Assembly (NCBI GenBank): GCA_003970805.2
Contig: CP051152.1
Span: 1,922,001 to 1,986,000, forward strand
From: Undibacterium piscinae
Lineage (GTDB): Bacteria > Pseudomonadota > Gammaproteobacteria > Burkholderiales > Burkholderiaceae_D
DNA length: 64,000 bases
Direction: 5' to 3'
Part shown: positions 26,823-36,208 of the stretch, one piece after another
Layout of the letters: the number at the start of each line of letters is the position of its first letter
How positions within the stretch are numbered: the stretch's first letter is position 1
Notes under the pieces: model-generated
Told to the model about the DNA's origin: nothing
Databases searched by the model: none
Seen by the model: the letters and a program-made list of their open reading frames with translations, nothing else
Translations under genes and position numbers: made by a program

Positions 26823-27651
26823 TTACACCAGTCGCTGCCAGATCGCAGTCGTTGCGGCGGCTTGGTTGAGCGAGTAAAAATGCAAGCCAGGTGCACCACC
26901 GGCTAACAGGCGTTCGCACAGATGCGTCACGACATCGAGGCCAAAGGCCTTGATGGATGCGCTGTCATCGCCATAACTGGCGAGTTTTTAAACGTACCCA
27001 GCGCGGGATTTCCGCGCCGCACATTTCTGAGAAACGCAGCAACTGACTGCTGTTCGTGATCGGCATGATACCCGCCACGATAGGTGCAGTCACGCCGGCT
27101 TTTTGGGCCAGCTCTACGAATTGAAAATAAGCGTCAGGATTATAAAAATATTGGGTAATGGCGGCATTCGCGCCCGCCTGCATCTTGCGCACGAAACTGT
27201 TCAGATCATCTTGCGGTGAACGAGCTTGCGGATGCATTTCAGGGTAAGCGGCCACTTCGATATGAAACCAGTCACCGGTTTCGGCACGAATAAATTCGAC
27301 CAACTCGTTGGCATAGCGGAATTCACCGCCCATCCCGTAACCACTTGGCAAATCGCCGCGCAAGGCCACCAGACGGCGAATATCGTGCGCTTTGTATTGC
27401 TGCAAGATATTGCGTATCGATTCACGGGTACCACCGACGCAAGACAAATGCGGTGCGGCGTCGTAGCCCTCATTGCGTATCTCAACCACGGTATCCAAGG
27501 TGCCTTGCTGCGTAGTGCCGCCAGCACCGAAAGTGACCGAGAAATACTTAGGCTGCAAAGCGGCCAGCTTGGCGCGCGTGATGCGGAGTTTTTCTGTGCC
27601 TTCCGCCGTTTTTGGCGGGAAAAATTCTATGCTGAAATTATGAGCAGACAT
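26823..27651 (-). CDS. metF: Methylenetetrahydrofolate reductase (one-base frameshift near the end)
   Basis: Flavoenzyme reducing methylene-THF to methyl-THF for methionine synthesis. MSAHNFSIEFFPPKT, FSVTFGAGGTTQ, LRGDLPSGYG, IEVAAYPEMHP, GANAAITQYFYN and PIVAGIMPITN are all present. After AEIPRWVRLK the frame turns to TRQLWR-stop because of a run of five A on the coding strand (plus T 26985-26989); with four A it reads LASYGDDSASIKAFGLDVVT and continues through LHFYSLNQAAAT to a TAA at 26823, giving the usual 275 residues. The start overlaps the preceding gene's stop by one base. Sequence error is likely because everything else is intact. Confidence 0.92.
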
Positions 27652-27992
27652 TATTTTTGCAGGAGTAAAGTAGTGAGAGTCCAGGAGATCACGCTATACA
27701 GCAGCGCACCGCCGACGGCAGACCAGAACCCGGCGACATGAAATCCGTCTATCAGATTGGCCACCATCCAGAACATCAGACCGTTGATGACAAAAATAAA
27801 CAGCCCCATGCTCAGCAAAGTTACCGGCAAGGTCAGCAACAGCAAGATAGGACGCAAGATCGCATTGACAAAACCGAGTACCACAGCCACCAGCAAAGCG
27901 GTACCAAAGTTATCAATTTTTACGGAATGCATCAGGTACGGCAAAGCCAGCAAGGCCAGCGCATTGATCAGCCAGGTTGCTAACAGCGGCAT
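27651..27992 (-). CDS. Phage-holin-IV-like membrane protein (YvlD type)
   Basis: 113 residues with four hydrophobic segments; the signature VVLGFVNAILRPILLLLTLP is typical of the PF04020-like family, followed by FIFVINGLMFWMVANLIDGF. The function is unknown, and the holin name is historical. It lies between ahcY and metF in the same direction, overlapping metF by one base, an arrangement common in betaproteobacteria. Confidence 0.85.
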   Translation of the reverse strand: MPLLATWLINALALLALPYLMHSVKIDNFGTALLVAVVLGFVNAILRPILLLLTLPVTLLSMGLFIFVINGLMFWMVANLIDGFHVAGFWSAVGGALLYSVISWTLTTLLLQK

Positions 27993-28028
27993 GAAATCTC
28001 CTCAAAGTAGACGACAGGTAGACTAAGC

Positions 28029-28054
28029 CCCCTCACCGCCAGAGCGGTGAGGGG
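28029..28054. other. Strong hairpin between ahcY and the holin-like gene
   Basis: CCCCTCACCGC faces GCGGTGAGGGG with a short loop. There is no T run on either strand. It may lower read-through from ahcY into the downstream genes or stabilise the ahcY message (inference). Confidence 0.55.
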
Positions 28055-28062
28055 TAAGCACA

Positions 28063-29514
28063 TTAATAACGGTAGTGTTCTGGCTTGTAAGGGCCGGATT
28101 TAGCAACACCGATATAGTTCGCTTGCTCGTCAGTCAGTACGCTCAATTGCGCATTGAGAGTCTTCAATTGCAGGCGCGCTACTTTTTCATCGAGGTGCTT
28201 AGGCAGAGTGTAGACGCCGACCGGATATTGCTTGGTGTTGACGAACAACTCGATCTGGGCAATGGTCTGATTAGCGAATGAGGAACTCATCACATACGAA
28301 GGGTGACCGGTACCGCAACCGAGATTGACCAGACGGCCTTCTGCCAACAGGATGATGCGCTTGCTAGGTTGACCATTTAATTCGGGGAAAATCACGTGAT
28401 CGACTTGTGGCTTGATGTTATCCCACTGGTATTTCTTGATCGAGGCGACGTCGATTTCATTGTCAAAGTGACCGATGTTGCAGACGATCGCATTGTTTTT
28501 CATCTTCAGCATGTGATCATGGCTGATGACGTGGTAGTTACCGGTGGTAGTCACAAAAATATCGCCGAATTCAGACGCGTATTCCATCGTCACGACACGG
28601 TAACCTTCCATCGCTGCCTGCAGTGCGCAGATAGGATCGATTTCAGTCACCCACACTTGCGCTGACAGGGCACGCATCGCTTGGGCGCAACCCTTGCCGA
28701 CGTCACCGTAACCGGCGATCACGGCAACTTTACCGGCGATCATGACGTCAGTAGCGCGCTTGATACCATCGACCAGAGACTCGCGGCAACCATACAGGTT
28801 ATCGAACTTGGATTTGGTGACGGAGTCATTGACATTAATTGCCGGGAACGCGAGTTTGCCTTCTTTGTGCATCTGATACAAACGGTGCACGCCGGTAGTC
28901 GTTTCTTCAGTCACGCCCAGGATATGCGGCAGACGTTTGGAATACCAGTCCGGTTCGGTTTTCAAGTGTGACTTGATGGCATTGAACAGGCAAATTTCTT
29001 CTTCTGAACCAGGATTGGCCAATACCGAAATATCTTTCTCGGCACGCGCACCCAGATGCAGCAGCAAAGTCGCATCGCCACCGTCATCGAGAATCATGTT
29101 GGAGTAACCGCCGTCTTTCCATTCGAAAATACGGTGTGTGAAATCCCAGTACTCGTCCAGGTTTTCGCCCTTAAACGCGAACACAGGCGTGCCGCCGTCG
29201 GCAATGGCCGCCGCTGCGTGATCTTGTGTCGAGTAGATATTGCAGGAAGCCCAACGCACTTGTGCGCCCAGCGCTTTCAGGGTTTCGATCAGCACCGCAG
29301 TCTGTATCGTCATGTGCAGGGAGCCTGTAATACGGGCGCCGCGCAAAGGCTGGGTTGCCGCGAACTCTTCACGGATTGCCATCAGGCCCGGCATTTCGGT
29401 TTCGGCAATACTGATTTCTTTACGGCCCCAATCGGCCAGGCTGAGATCTGCAACTAAAAAGTCTTGAGTCGCGTCTTGGGTAGTAGCTTGAGTAGTCATT
29501 GTGGTGGCGTTCAT
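28063..29514 (-). CDS. ahcY: Adenosylhomocysteinase
   Basis: NAD-dependent hydrolysis of S-adenosylhomocysteine to homocysteine and adenosine; cytoplasmic. The start at 29514 follows AAAGGAGGGCGTG. Signs: [39 protein letters not shown], the Rossmann motif [19 protein letters not shown] (around residue 270), ATGNYH-type [21 protein letters not shown] and the C-terminal [10 protein letters not shown]. About 484 residues, with the internal insert typical of proteobacterial enzymes. The homocysteine feeds methionine synthesis together with metF downstream. Expression is controlled by an SAH riboswitch. Confidence 0.98.
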   Translation of the reverse strand: MNATTMTTQATTQDATQDFLVADLSLADWGRKEISIAETEMPGLMAIREEFAATQPLRGARITGSLHMTIQTAVLIETLKALGAQVRWASCNIYSTQDHAAAAIADGGTPVFAFKGENLDEYWDFTHRIFEWKDGGYSNMILDDGGDATLLLHLGARAEKDISVLANPGSEEEICLFNAIKSHLKTEPDWYSKRLPHILGVTEETTTGVHRLYQMHKEGKLAFPAINVNDSVTKSKFDNLYGCRESLVDGIKRATDVMIAGKVAVIAGYGDVGKGCAQAMRALSAQVWVTEIDPICALQAAMEGYRVVTMEYASEFGDIFVTTTGNYHVISHDHMLKMKNNAIVCNIGHFDNEIDVASIKKYQWDNIKPQVDHVIFPELNGQPSKRIILLAEGRLVNLGCGTGHPSYVMSSSFANQTIAQIELFVNTKQYPVGVYTLPKHLDEKVARLQLKTLNAQLSVLTDEQANYIGVAKSGPYKPEHYRY

Positions 29515-29540
29515 CACGCCCTCCTTTCGATTGAAAAAAG

Positions 29541-29612
29541 TAACGTGAGCGCAGTTGTGATGATTCCAAGCCTGGCAAAATAGCAAGATTTTGTCGCAGC
29601 GCTCCTTGGAAG
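29541..29612 (-). promoter_or_regulatory. S-adenosylhomocysteine (SAH) riboswitch
   Basis: Read on the minus strand, the leader contains CCAAGGAGCGCTGCGAC, then GCCAGGCTTGG and finally CTGCGCTCACGTT. These are the conserved blocks of the SAH riboswitch: the CCAAG/CTTGG outer stem, the GAGCGCTGC core and the distal GCGCTCACGTT strand that pairs back to GAGCGC as a pseudoknot. It ends 27 bases before the ahcY start. SAH binding normally turns ahcY on. Confidence 0.88.
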
Positions 29613-29618
29613 ACCTGA

Positions 29619-29624
29619 AGTATA
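29619..29624 (-). promoter_or_regulatory. Predicted -10 element of the ahcY transcript
   Basis: TATACT on the minus strand, seven bases before the first riboswitch base, so transcription would begin almost exactly at the aptamer. No good -35 hexamer at 17 bp. Confidence 0.5.
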
Positions 29625-29731
29625 ACGCAAATGCCGGACATGGCGATAAAGTGCTTGCGATTTATTGCTCCGCAAGCTAACCGGTTCCATCATCTGGCTC
29701 ACCTTGATACCCGTTCTGTATCGCCATAAAA

Positions 29732-29768
29732 AAAGCCTGAGACAACAGGCTGTTGCGCTCAGGCTTTT
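29732..29768 (-). terminator. Terminator downstream of apt
   Basis: AAAGCCTGAG (29732-29741) pairs with CTCAGGCTTT (29758-29767), with a nested CAACA/TGTTG stem in the loop; A and T tails allow action on both strands. About 135 bases past the apt stop. Confidence 0.7.
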
Positions 29769-29902
29769 CTGCTCATCCATATTTCTATCTATACGTAACC
29801 AGGGGAGTATCTATAAATACCATACCTGTAGCAGAGATAAATCAAGCACCTTCAAAATATACCCGGAGAGAGTATATCTATACGGCCAGCTCTAGGCGAG
29901 CC

Positions 29903-30448
29903 TCAATGTCCGTCGAAATTGCACACCGTGTACAAAGGCAGGCCGCTAGCCTTGATCAGCTCAGATCCGCCCAACTCCGGCAAATCGACAATCACGGCAC
30001 CTTCAACCACGGTGGCACCTAAGCGCTCAAGCAATTTTCTGCCGGCCATCATGGTGCCGCCGGTAGCGATCAGATCATCAATCAGGACTACCCGGTCGCC
30101 GGCTTTACAGGCATCGGTATGCAGTTCGACGGTGGCGCTACCGTACTCAAGTTCATATTCTTCCGAAACCGTGGTGAACGGCAACTTGCCTTTTTTACGG
30201 ATAGGCACAAAACCCAGATTCAGTTCATAGGCAACCACCGAACCGATGATGAAGCCACGCGCATCCAGACCGGCGATCATATCGAGCTTGGCATCCATAT
30301 AGCGATGCACGAACATGTCGATCAGCACCCGGAATACTTTAGGGTTTTGCAATAAAGGGGTGATGTCACGGAACATGATTCCCTGCTGCGGCCAGTTTTC
30401 CACAGTGCGGATATGTTCTTTAATATAGTCGGATGGATTCAACATCAC
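29903..30448 (-). CDS. apt: Adenine phosphoribosyltransferase
   Basis: Joins adenine and PRPP to AMP (purine salvage). The PRPP-binding signature [13 protein letters not shown] is around residue 125; [11 protein letters not shown] and [10 protein letters not shown] are further family motifs. Of the two adjacent starts (GTG at 30448, ATG at 30445), the ATG is as likely. The same strand carries the antiporter gene 35 bases upstream, so they may be co-transcribed. The adenine source may include adenosine released by AhcY, an inference from proximity. Confidence 0.96.
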   Translation of the reverse strand: MMLNPSDYIKEHIRTVENWPQQGIMFRDITPLLQNPKVFRVLIDMFVHRYMDAKLDMIAGLDARGFIIGSVVAYELNLGFVPIRKKGKLPFTTVSEEYELEYGSATVELHTDACKAGDRVVLIDDLIATGGTMMAGRKLLERLGATVVEGAVIVDLPELGGSELIKASGLPLYTVCNFDGH

Positions 30449-30482
30449 GGGTGCCCTTCAAATGGTATAAAAAAATAAGCCG

Positions 30483-32465
30483 CTATTTTAACAGCCGCTG
30501 CTCCGCCCTAGCGACGCTTTCCGCAGTGCCGCGCAGCACCACTACATCCGCTTCTTGCAAAATCAGGCTTTGCTCCGGTGACAGACGGTTCTTGCCGCGC
30601 CGTACCGCAGTGACGTCAACCTCAAGCTCAGCCAGATTCAGGTCTGCCAGACTCTTGCCCAAGCTTTTGGCACGGGCATTGAGCACGACGGTATGCAAGC
30701 GCAACTGCAGGTTCTCCGGGCCATCGACCATATCGCTGGCACCATGAAAAAAGCCGCGTAAGGATTCATAACGTTCATCCCTGGCAGTTTGCACCCTATG
30801 CACCACGCGACGTAAAGGCACGCCTAGCAAGACCAGCGCGTGCGAAGCGAGCATCAGACTGCCCTCCATTAACTCAGGCACCACTTCAGTGGCACCGGCA
30901 GCTCGCAACTTATTGAGATCGGTATCGTCGTGACTGCGCACAATCACTGGCAAGCTAGGATTAAGCTCATGCACCAGATGCAGTATTTTCAGGGCCGAGT
31001 TGGTATTGGTATACGTCACCACCAGGGCAGCGGCGCGATTGATACCGACCGCCAGCAAGCTTTCGCGCCGTGCCGCATCACCATACGACACATTAGCACC
31101 TGCGATTTGCGCCTCGCGTATCCGGTCCGGGTCGAGATCGAGCGCCTGATACTCAATGAATTCCTCCGACAGTAAGCGCGCCAGGCTTTGGCCGCTACGG
31201 CCGAAGCCTGCAATGATCACGTGTTTTTTGACGTTCATGGTACGCGCCGCAATTTGCGTCAATGCCAAGGATTGTGTCATCCATTCATTGGCCGACAATT
31301 TCATGACGATCGCATCTGACTTGGCCAGGATAAATGGCGAAATCAGCATAGACAACACCATAGAGGCAAGTATCAATTGCAACAGCAAGGGATCAAGCAA
31401 TTTCAGTCCACCGGCCTGATTGAGCAAGACGAACCCGAACTCCCCCGCCTGCGCCAAACCCAGACCAGTGCGCAAGGAAACACTGGTGGAATTACCGAAC
31501 ACCCTGGCCAATGCGGCAATCAGGCCAAACTTCAGCATTACCGGCGCGATCAGCAATAGCAACACCAACCAGCCATGCTCGATCACCAGGCGCAGATTAA
31601 GCAGCATCCCTATCGTGATGAAAAACAGACCCAGCAAAACATCGCGGAAAGACTTGATATCCTCTTCCACCTGATGTTTGTATTCGGTTTCTGAAATCAG
31701 CATACCCGCCACGAAGGCCCCCAGCGCCAGCGACAAGCCGGCGCGCTCGGTTAGCCAGGCGGCTCCCAAGGTGATCAGCAACAGGTTTAACATGAACAAT
31801 TCTTGCGAGCGGCGCTTGACCACGATGCGGAACCAGCCACGCATTAATTTTTGCCCAAGAAACAGGAGCAAAAATAACACCAGGGCGGCCTTGCCGCCAG
31901 CCCAGGCCAGAGTCTCAGCCAGATCACCCGAATGCGAAGCCAGCGCCGGCACCATAATCAATAAAGGAACAACCGCCAGATCCTGAAACAACAGCACGCT
32001 GATAATCTGACGTCCGTGCGGGCTTTCCAGCTCCATTCTTTCAGTCAGCATCTTCGAAACTATCGCGGTAGACGACATCGCCAGCGCACCACCCAAGGCA
32101 AAGGCCGCTTCCCAGCCTATATTGAAATGCCCCGGCAACCATTGCGCCGCCGCCAGGCCGCACACCATGGCCATGGCGATAGTGACGATCACCTGTGCCA
32201 TCCCCAGCCCAAATACGGCACGTCGCATCGACATCAGTTTGGCTAGCGAAAATTCCAACCCGATAGAGAACATCAGAAAAACCACGCCAAACTCAGCCAA
32301 TTCATGGGTCGCAGAGCTTTCCTGAGCCAGGCCGAATCCATGCGGCCCGATCAAAATCCCCACCACCAGATAACCTAGCATAGGCGGCAATTGCAACATA
32401 CGGAAAGCCACGACCCCGAGGACGGCGGCGCTTAAGAGTAGTAGAGTAGTGTCTAGTGCATTCAT
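30483..32465 (-). CDS. Monovalent cation:proton antiporter (CPA2, KefB/KefC-like)
   Basis: About 660 residues. An N-terminal transport domain with some 12 membrane helices (LGYLVVGILIGPHGFGL, FGVVFLMFSIGLEFSL) is followed by an RCK/TrkA-N nucleotide-binding domain with VIIAGFGRSGQSLARLL (around residue 405) and a C-terminal TrkA-C part (LAELEVDVTAVRRGK). This is the architecture of glutathione-gated K+ efflux systems; no KefF/KefG ancillary gene is adjacent. ATG at 32465 is chosen because translation upstream adds a non-conserved tail overlapping the kdsD promoter. Confidence 0.88.
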   Translation of the reverse strand: MNALDTTLLLLSAAVLGVVAFRMLQLPPMLGYLVVGILIGPHGFGLAQESSATHELAEFGVVFLMFSIGLEFSLAKLMSMRRAVFGLGMAQVIVTIAMAMVCGLAAAQWLPGHFNIGWEAAFALGGALAMSSTAIVSKMLTERMELESPHGRQIISVLLFQDLAVVPLLIMVPALASHSGDLAETLAWAGGKAALVLFLLLFLGQKLMRGWFRIVVKRRSQELFMLNLLLITLGAAWLTERAGLSLALGAFVAGMLISETEYKHQVEEDIKSFRDVLLGLFFITIGMLLNLRLVIEHGWLVLLLLIAPVMLKFGLIAALARVFGNSTSVSLRTGLGLAQAGEFGFVLLNQAGGLKLLDPLLLQLILASMVLSMLISPFILAKSDAIVMKLSANEWMTQSLALTQIAARTMNVKKHVIIAGFGRSGQSLARLLSEEFIEYQALDLDPDRIREAQIAGANVSYGDAARRESLLAVGINRAAALVVTYTNTNSALKILHLVHELNPSLPVIVRSHDDTDLNKLRAAGATEVVPELMEGSLMLASHALVLLGVPLRRVVHRVQTARDERYESLRGFFHGASDMVDGPENLQLRLHTVVLNARAKSLGKSLADLNLAELEVDVTAVRRGKNRLSPEQSLILQEADVVVLRGTAESVARAEQRLLK

Positions 32466-32566
32466 ATTTTCTATTATTGCCGATTTAGAGTGTGTCAAGA
32501 TCAACAATTAACGAACAATATTCAATTGACAGCAACTGGCAGAGTTCTTGCTTAGCGATTTTCGTT

Positions 32567-32572
32567 TATACT
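32567..32572 (+). promoter_or_regulatory. -10 element directly before kdsD
   Basis: TATACT ends six bases before the kdsD ATG, so the predicted transcript starts at or next to the start codon. A weak -35 (TTCTTG, 32545-32550) lies 16 bp upstream. Confidence 0.45.
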
Positions 32573-32578
32573 TTGGGG

Positions 32579-33613
32579 ATGAGTACACATCACGACACCT
32601 CTTCCGCACTTGACGCCGCTGGCAACGCCAACGCTGCCAATCACGCCTTGCAACTGGCCTGCGAAACACTGCAGATCGAAGCAGATGCAATACTGGCTCT
32701 TCAACAACGACTGAGCGGGGACGATGCTGCCGCCTTTACCCAAGCCATTTCATTGCTGCTGCATTGCGACGGTCGCGTAGTGGTTTCGGGCATAGGCAAA
32801 TCCGGTCATATAGCACGCAAAATTGCCGCGACCTTTGCCTCTACCGGCACACCATCCTTTTTTGTTCACCCGGCCGAAGCGGCGCATGGCGACCTCGGCA
32901 TGGTGACGCGTCAGGATGTATTTATCGCGATCTCGTATTCCGGCGAAGCCTCGGAATTGATGTCAATACTGCCGACCATCAAACGTCTGGGAGTCAAACT
33001 GATTGCCATGACAGGCAAGCCTGAATCTAGCCTGGCAAAACTGGCGGATGTACATTTGAACGTACACGTAGACAAAGAAGCCTGCCCTCTCAATCTGGCA
33101 CCTACCGCCAGCACCACGGTGACACTGGCACTGGGCGATGCCTTGGCAGTCGCCGTGCTCGATGCACGCGGCTTTCGCGAAGAAGACTTTGCCCGCTCAC
33201 ATCCGGGCGGTACCCTAGGCCGACGTCTGCTGACCCACGTGCGCGACATCATGCGCAGCGGCGATGCGATTCCGCGGGTTGCGCCCGAAACCAAATTGAC
33301 TGCAGCCTTGCTTGAAATCACCCAAAAAGGCATGGCGATGACCGCCGTCATTGATGCAGAACAGCGCATCATAGGCGTGTTTACCGATGGAGACCTGCGC
33401 CGTCTGATGGAAAAAACCCAAGATTTCTCCCAAGTCTGCATCGCCGACGTAATGCGCAAGAACCCGCGCAGCATACGCCCGGAACAACTTGCGGTTGAGG
33501 CCGTCGAAATTATGGAAACCCATCGCATCAACCAGTTACTGGTAGCCGATGACAACGGTAAGTTGGTCGGTGCCCTGCACATTCACGACCTCACTCGCGC
33601 CAAGGTGATTTGA
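32579..33613 (+). CDS. kdsD: Arabinose-5-phosphate isomerase
   Basis: Converts ribulose 5-phosphate to arabinose 5-phosphate, the first step to KDO of lipopolysaccharide. N-terminal SIS domain (GRVVVSGIGKSGHIARKIAA, STGTPSFFVHPAEAAHGDLG, SYSGEASELM) and two C-terminal CBS domains (VRDIMRSGDAIP and ADVMRKNPRSI regions). The ATG at 32579 gives about 344 residues. A normal ribosome site is hard to see (only GGGG next to the ATG). First gene of kdsD-kdsC-lptC-lptA-lptB. Confidence 0.95.
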   Translation: MSTHHDTSSALDAAGNANAANHALQLACETLQIEADAILALQQRLSGDDAAAFTQAISLLLHCDGRVVVSGIGKSGHIARKIAATFASTGTPSFFVHPAEAAHGDLGMVTRQDVFIAISYSGEASELMSILPTIKRLGVKLIAMTGKPESSLAKLADVHLNVHVDKEACPLNLAPTASTTVTLALGDALAVAVLDARGFREEDFARSHPGGTLGRRLLTHVRDIMRSGDAIPRVAPETKLTAALLEITQKGMAMTAVIDAEQRIIGVFTDGDLRRLMEKTQDFSQVCIADVMRKNPRSIRPEQLAVEAVEIMETHRINQLLVADDNGKLVGALHIHDLTRAKVI

Positions 33614-34140
33614 TGACGCTCGCCGCACTAAAAAAAGCCGCTCAGGTAAAACTGATGATCTTTGATGTCGACGGCATACTTACCGACGGTTGCCTGCACT
33701 TTGGCCCCGAAGGCGAAATGATGAAAACCTTTAATGTGCTGGACGGTCAGGGCATCAAACTATTGCAACAGGCCGGCATCATTACTGCCATCATCAGCGC
33801 ACGTCAATCTGCCACCGTAGCAAAACGAGCCAAAGACTTGGGCATCACCCATCTGATGCAGGGTATCCACGATAAAAAATCTGCGTTCCTTGAATTGAGT
33901 GCGATTCTTGCCATCGCACCCGAGCATTGCGGATTTATCGGTGACGATGTGATTGATTTGCCGGTATTGTCGCGCGTCGGCTTTTCCGCCAGCGTCCCCA
34001 ATGGCCATGCGGAAGTCCGGTCGCGCGTTCATTACGTCACCGTGGCCAGAGGCGGCAATGGTGCAGCGCGCGAAGTGTGCGACTTCATCCTGCAGGCACA
34101 AGGTAAATACGATCAGGTTCTGGCCACTTTCCTCACATGA
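33613..34140 (+). CDS. kdsC: KDO-8-phosphate phosphatase
   Basis: HAD-superfamily phosphatase giving free KDO. The nucleophile motif is MIFDVDGILTDG (residues 15-26), with SARQSATVAKRAKDLG as motif II and GFIGDDVIDLPVL as motif IV. 175 residues, with no cap domain, as for the tetrameric KdsC. Its ATG overlaps the kdsD stop (TGATG). The stop overlaps lptC by four bases. Confidence 0.95.
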   Translation: MTLAALKKAAQVKLMIFDVDGILTDGCLHFGPEGEMMKTFNVLDGQGIKLLQQAGIITAIISARQSATVAKRAKDLGITHLMQGIHDKKSAFLELSAILAIAPEHCGFIGDDVIDLPVLSRVGFSASVPNGHAEVRSRVHYVTVARGGNGAAREVCDFILQAQGKYDQVLATFLT

Positions 34141-34778
34141 AATATCACCTGACCGCCGACCGCTTCCGTATCTGGTTCGCCATTGCCTTGCTGGCAGTGG
34201 TGGTGCTTGCTAGCTTCTGGCTGCTTGAAACCATGCGGCGTAACGGTGACGATCTCAATTCGCGCTCCAGCATCCGTAGCAACCCCGACTATTACGTAGA
34301 AAAATTTAACTTTATACGTTTACCAAATAACGGTCAGGCCAATTACTACATTACCGGTAATCGTATGACGCACTATCCGCGCAGCGACGACATAGAAATT
34401 GAACAGCCGCGCATCAATAGTTTCGCCACCGACAAAGCTCCCTTTAATATCCGTGCGATGCGTGCAGTGATCGAACAGCAATCGACACTTACCTCGCCTA
34501 AACGGGAGCACGATCAGATTCATTTGCTCGGCGAGGTACAAGTTGACAGACCAAACACGGCGACCTCCAGCTTCATGCAGTTGAAATCGGATTACCTGCT
34601 GGTCTTACCGGATCAGGACATAATGAAAACCGATATGCCGGTGATACTCACTACTAACACCTCGGAAATTCACGCAATCGGCATGACTGCGAACAATAGC
34701 ACGCAGCAATTACAACTACTGAGTAAAGTACGCGCCCGTTTCATCCGACCCGGGACTGCGCCAAAACCCAATTCATAA
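34137..34778 (+). CDS. lptC: LPS export protein LptC
   Basis: Bitopic inner-membrane protein passing lipopolysaccharide from LptB2FG to LptA. A single membrane helix (WFAIALLAVVVLASFWLLE, residues 12-30) is followed by a periplasmic jellyroll (YYITGNRMTHYPRSDDIEIE, IHLLGEVQVDRP). Slightly longer than the enterobacterial protein but normal for betaproteobacteria. Overlaps kdsC and lptA. Confidence 0.92.
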   Translation: MKYHLTADRFRIWFAIALLAVVVLASFWLLETMRRNGDDLNSRSSIRSNPDYYVEKFNFIRLPNNGQANYYITGNRMTHYPRSDDIEIEQPRINSFATDKAPFNIRAMRAVIEQQSTLTSPKREHDQIHLLGEVQVDRPNTATSSFMQLKSDYLLVLPDQDIMKTDMPVILTTNTSEIHAIGMTANNSTQQLQLLSKVRARFIRPGTAPKPNS

Positions 34779-35452
34779 TGGCAATGATGAAAAAATTACC
34801 TAGCCTTAGTACGCGCATGACTGCATTGACGTATGCGCGGTATCTGACAATTTCGCTATGCTGTCTGCTGCCTCTGGCATCGGCTCATGCGGAAAAAGCC
34901 GATAGCCTGAAAGAAACCAATATTGAAGCCGAACTGTCCAGTTCGGACGGCAAGAAAAATATCACTACACTAACCGGTGATGTGGTCCTGACACGCGGTA
35001 CCCTGATCGTCAAAGCCGATCGCGCCGTCATCACCCAGACCCCGGACGAACACCTGAATGTCGTGCTGTTTAGTAATCCGGGGAAACAAAATTTCTTCCG
35101 GCAAAAACGCGATGGTGGCGATGATTTATGGGTAGAGGGTGCGGCTGACCGGATTGAATACGATGATAAAACCGAACTGGTAAAATTTATTTCCAAGGCC
35201 AGAGTGAAGTACCTGGAAGGTAAAAAAGTGACGCAGGAACAAGAGGGGGAATTCCTTTCCTATGACAGCCTCAATGACGTGTTTCTCGCCACCAACACCA
35301 CGACAGGAAATCGCGTGCCAGGCGCCGGCCGTGTCAAACTGACGCTGCAACCTAAGCCTGTCAAAGCCGCGCCGCCGGTTGCAGCACCTGCGGCACGCCC
35401 TGCTACGCCACCAGTTACCCCAGCCAGTACAGAGACGAACCCGGTTAAATAA
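34778..35452 (+). CDS. lptA: LPS export periplasmic protein LptA
   Basis: Forms the periplasmic bridge for lipopolysaccharide. Sec signal ends LASAHA|EK. OstA-like beta-jellyroll: [56 protein letters not shown]. The C-terminal 40 residues are a Pro/Ala-rich tail ([17 protein letters not shown]) beyond the fold. Start overlaps the lptC stop by one base. Confidence 0.93.
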   Translation: MAMMKKLPSLSTRMTALTYARYLTISLCCLLPLASAHAEKADSLKETNIEAELSSSDGKKNITTLTGDVVLTRGTLIVKADRAVITQTPDEHLNVVLFSNPGKQNFFRQKRDGGDDLWVEGAADRIEYDDKTELVKFISKARVKYLEGKKVTQEQEGEFLSYDSLNDVFLATNTTTGNRVPGAGRVKLTLQPKPVKAAPPVAAPAARPATPPVTPASTETNPVK

Positions 35453-35453
35453 T

Positions 35454-36197
35454 ATGACAAGCACACTAGTCGTTCAAGGACTGCAAAAGCGCTATGGCGC
35501 ACGTCAGGTGGTGCGCGATGTATCGCTGCAGGTAAAAAGCGGTGAAGTTGTCGGTTTGCTGGGCCCGAATGGTGCTGGCAAAACCACCTCGTTTTACATG
35601 ATTGTCGGCCTGGTTCCATCGGATGCCGGCAAGATCGACGTCGACGGGGTCGATATCTCTCATTTGCCGATACACCAGCGCGCTGCCATCGGTCTGTCTT
35701 ACTTGCCGCAAGAAGCCTCGGTTTTCCGGAAATTGTCGGTAGAGGATAATATCCGCGCAGTGCTGGAGTTACAAAAAGATGAGCACGGCAGATATCTGAA
35801 AAAACCGGTCATAGAGCAGCGCCTCGATACCTTACTGGCCGACTTGCAGATCGAAGGGATACGCGAAAATCAGGCACTATCCCTATCCGGCGGAGAACGC
35901 CGCAGGGTCGAGATTGCCCGCGCACTGGCGACCAATCCGCGCTTTGTGCTACTGGATGAACCGTTCGCCGGCGTTGATCCTATCGCCGTCATTGAAATCC
36001 AAAGAATTGTACGGTTCTTGAAAGAACGAGGCATAGGCGTCTTGATTACCGATCACAATGTCCGCGAGACCTTGGGCATTTGCGACCATGCCTGCATTAT
36101 CAATCAGGGTGCAGTACTGGCAAGCGGTAGTCCGGACGAAATCATCAGTAATGAATCGGTACGACGCGTTTATCTGGGAGAGCATTTCCGCATGTAG
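35454..36197 (+). CDS. lptB: LPS export ABC ATPase LptB
   Basis: Cytoplasmic ATPase driving LPS extraction with LptF/G. Walker [13 protein letters not shown]-loop PQEASVF, signature LSGGERRR, Walker [14 protein letters not shown] and the switch His in [10 protein letters not shown]. 247 residues with the ATG at 35454, one base after the lptA stop. The signature and GVDPIAV segment separate it from LivG/LivF. Confidence 0.97.
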   Translation: MTSTLVVQGLQKRYGARQVVRDVSLQVKSGEVVGLLGPNGAGKTTSFYMIVGLVPSDAGKIDVDGVDISHLPIHQRAAIGLSYLPQEASVFRKLSVEDNIRAVLELQKDEHGRYLKKPVIEQRLDTLLADLQIEGIRENQALSLSGGERRRVEIARALATNPRFVLLDEPFAGVDPIAVIEIQRIVRFLKERGIGVLITDHNVRETLGICDHACIINQGAVLASGSPDEIISNESVRRVYLGEHFRM

Positions 36198-36208
36198 CGG
36201 AAATCATC

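Noticed and set aside
27651..27992. Holin-like name suggesting a prophage
   Set aside because: The protein is the chromosomal YvlD/PF04020 type in the ahcY-metF operon; no phage genes are near.
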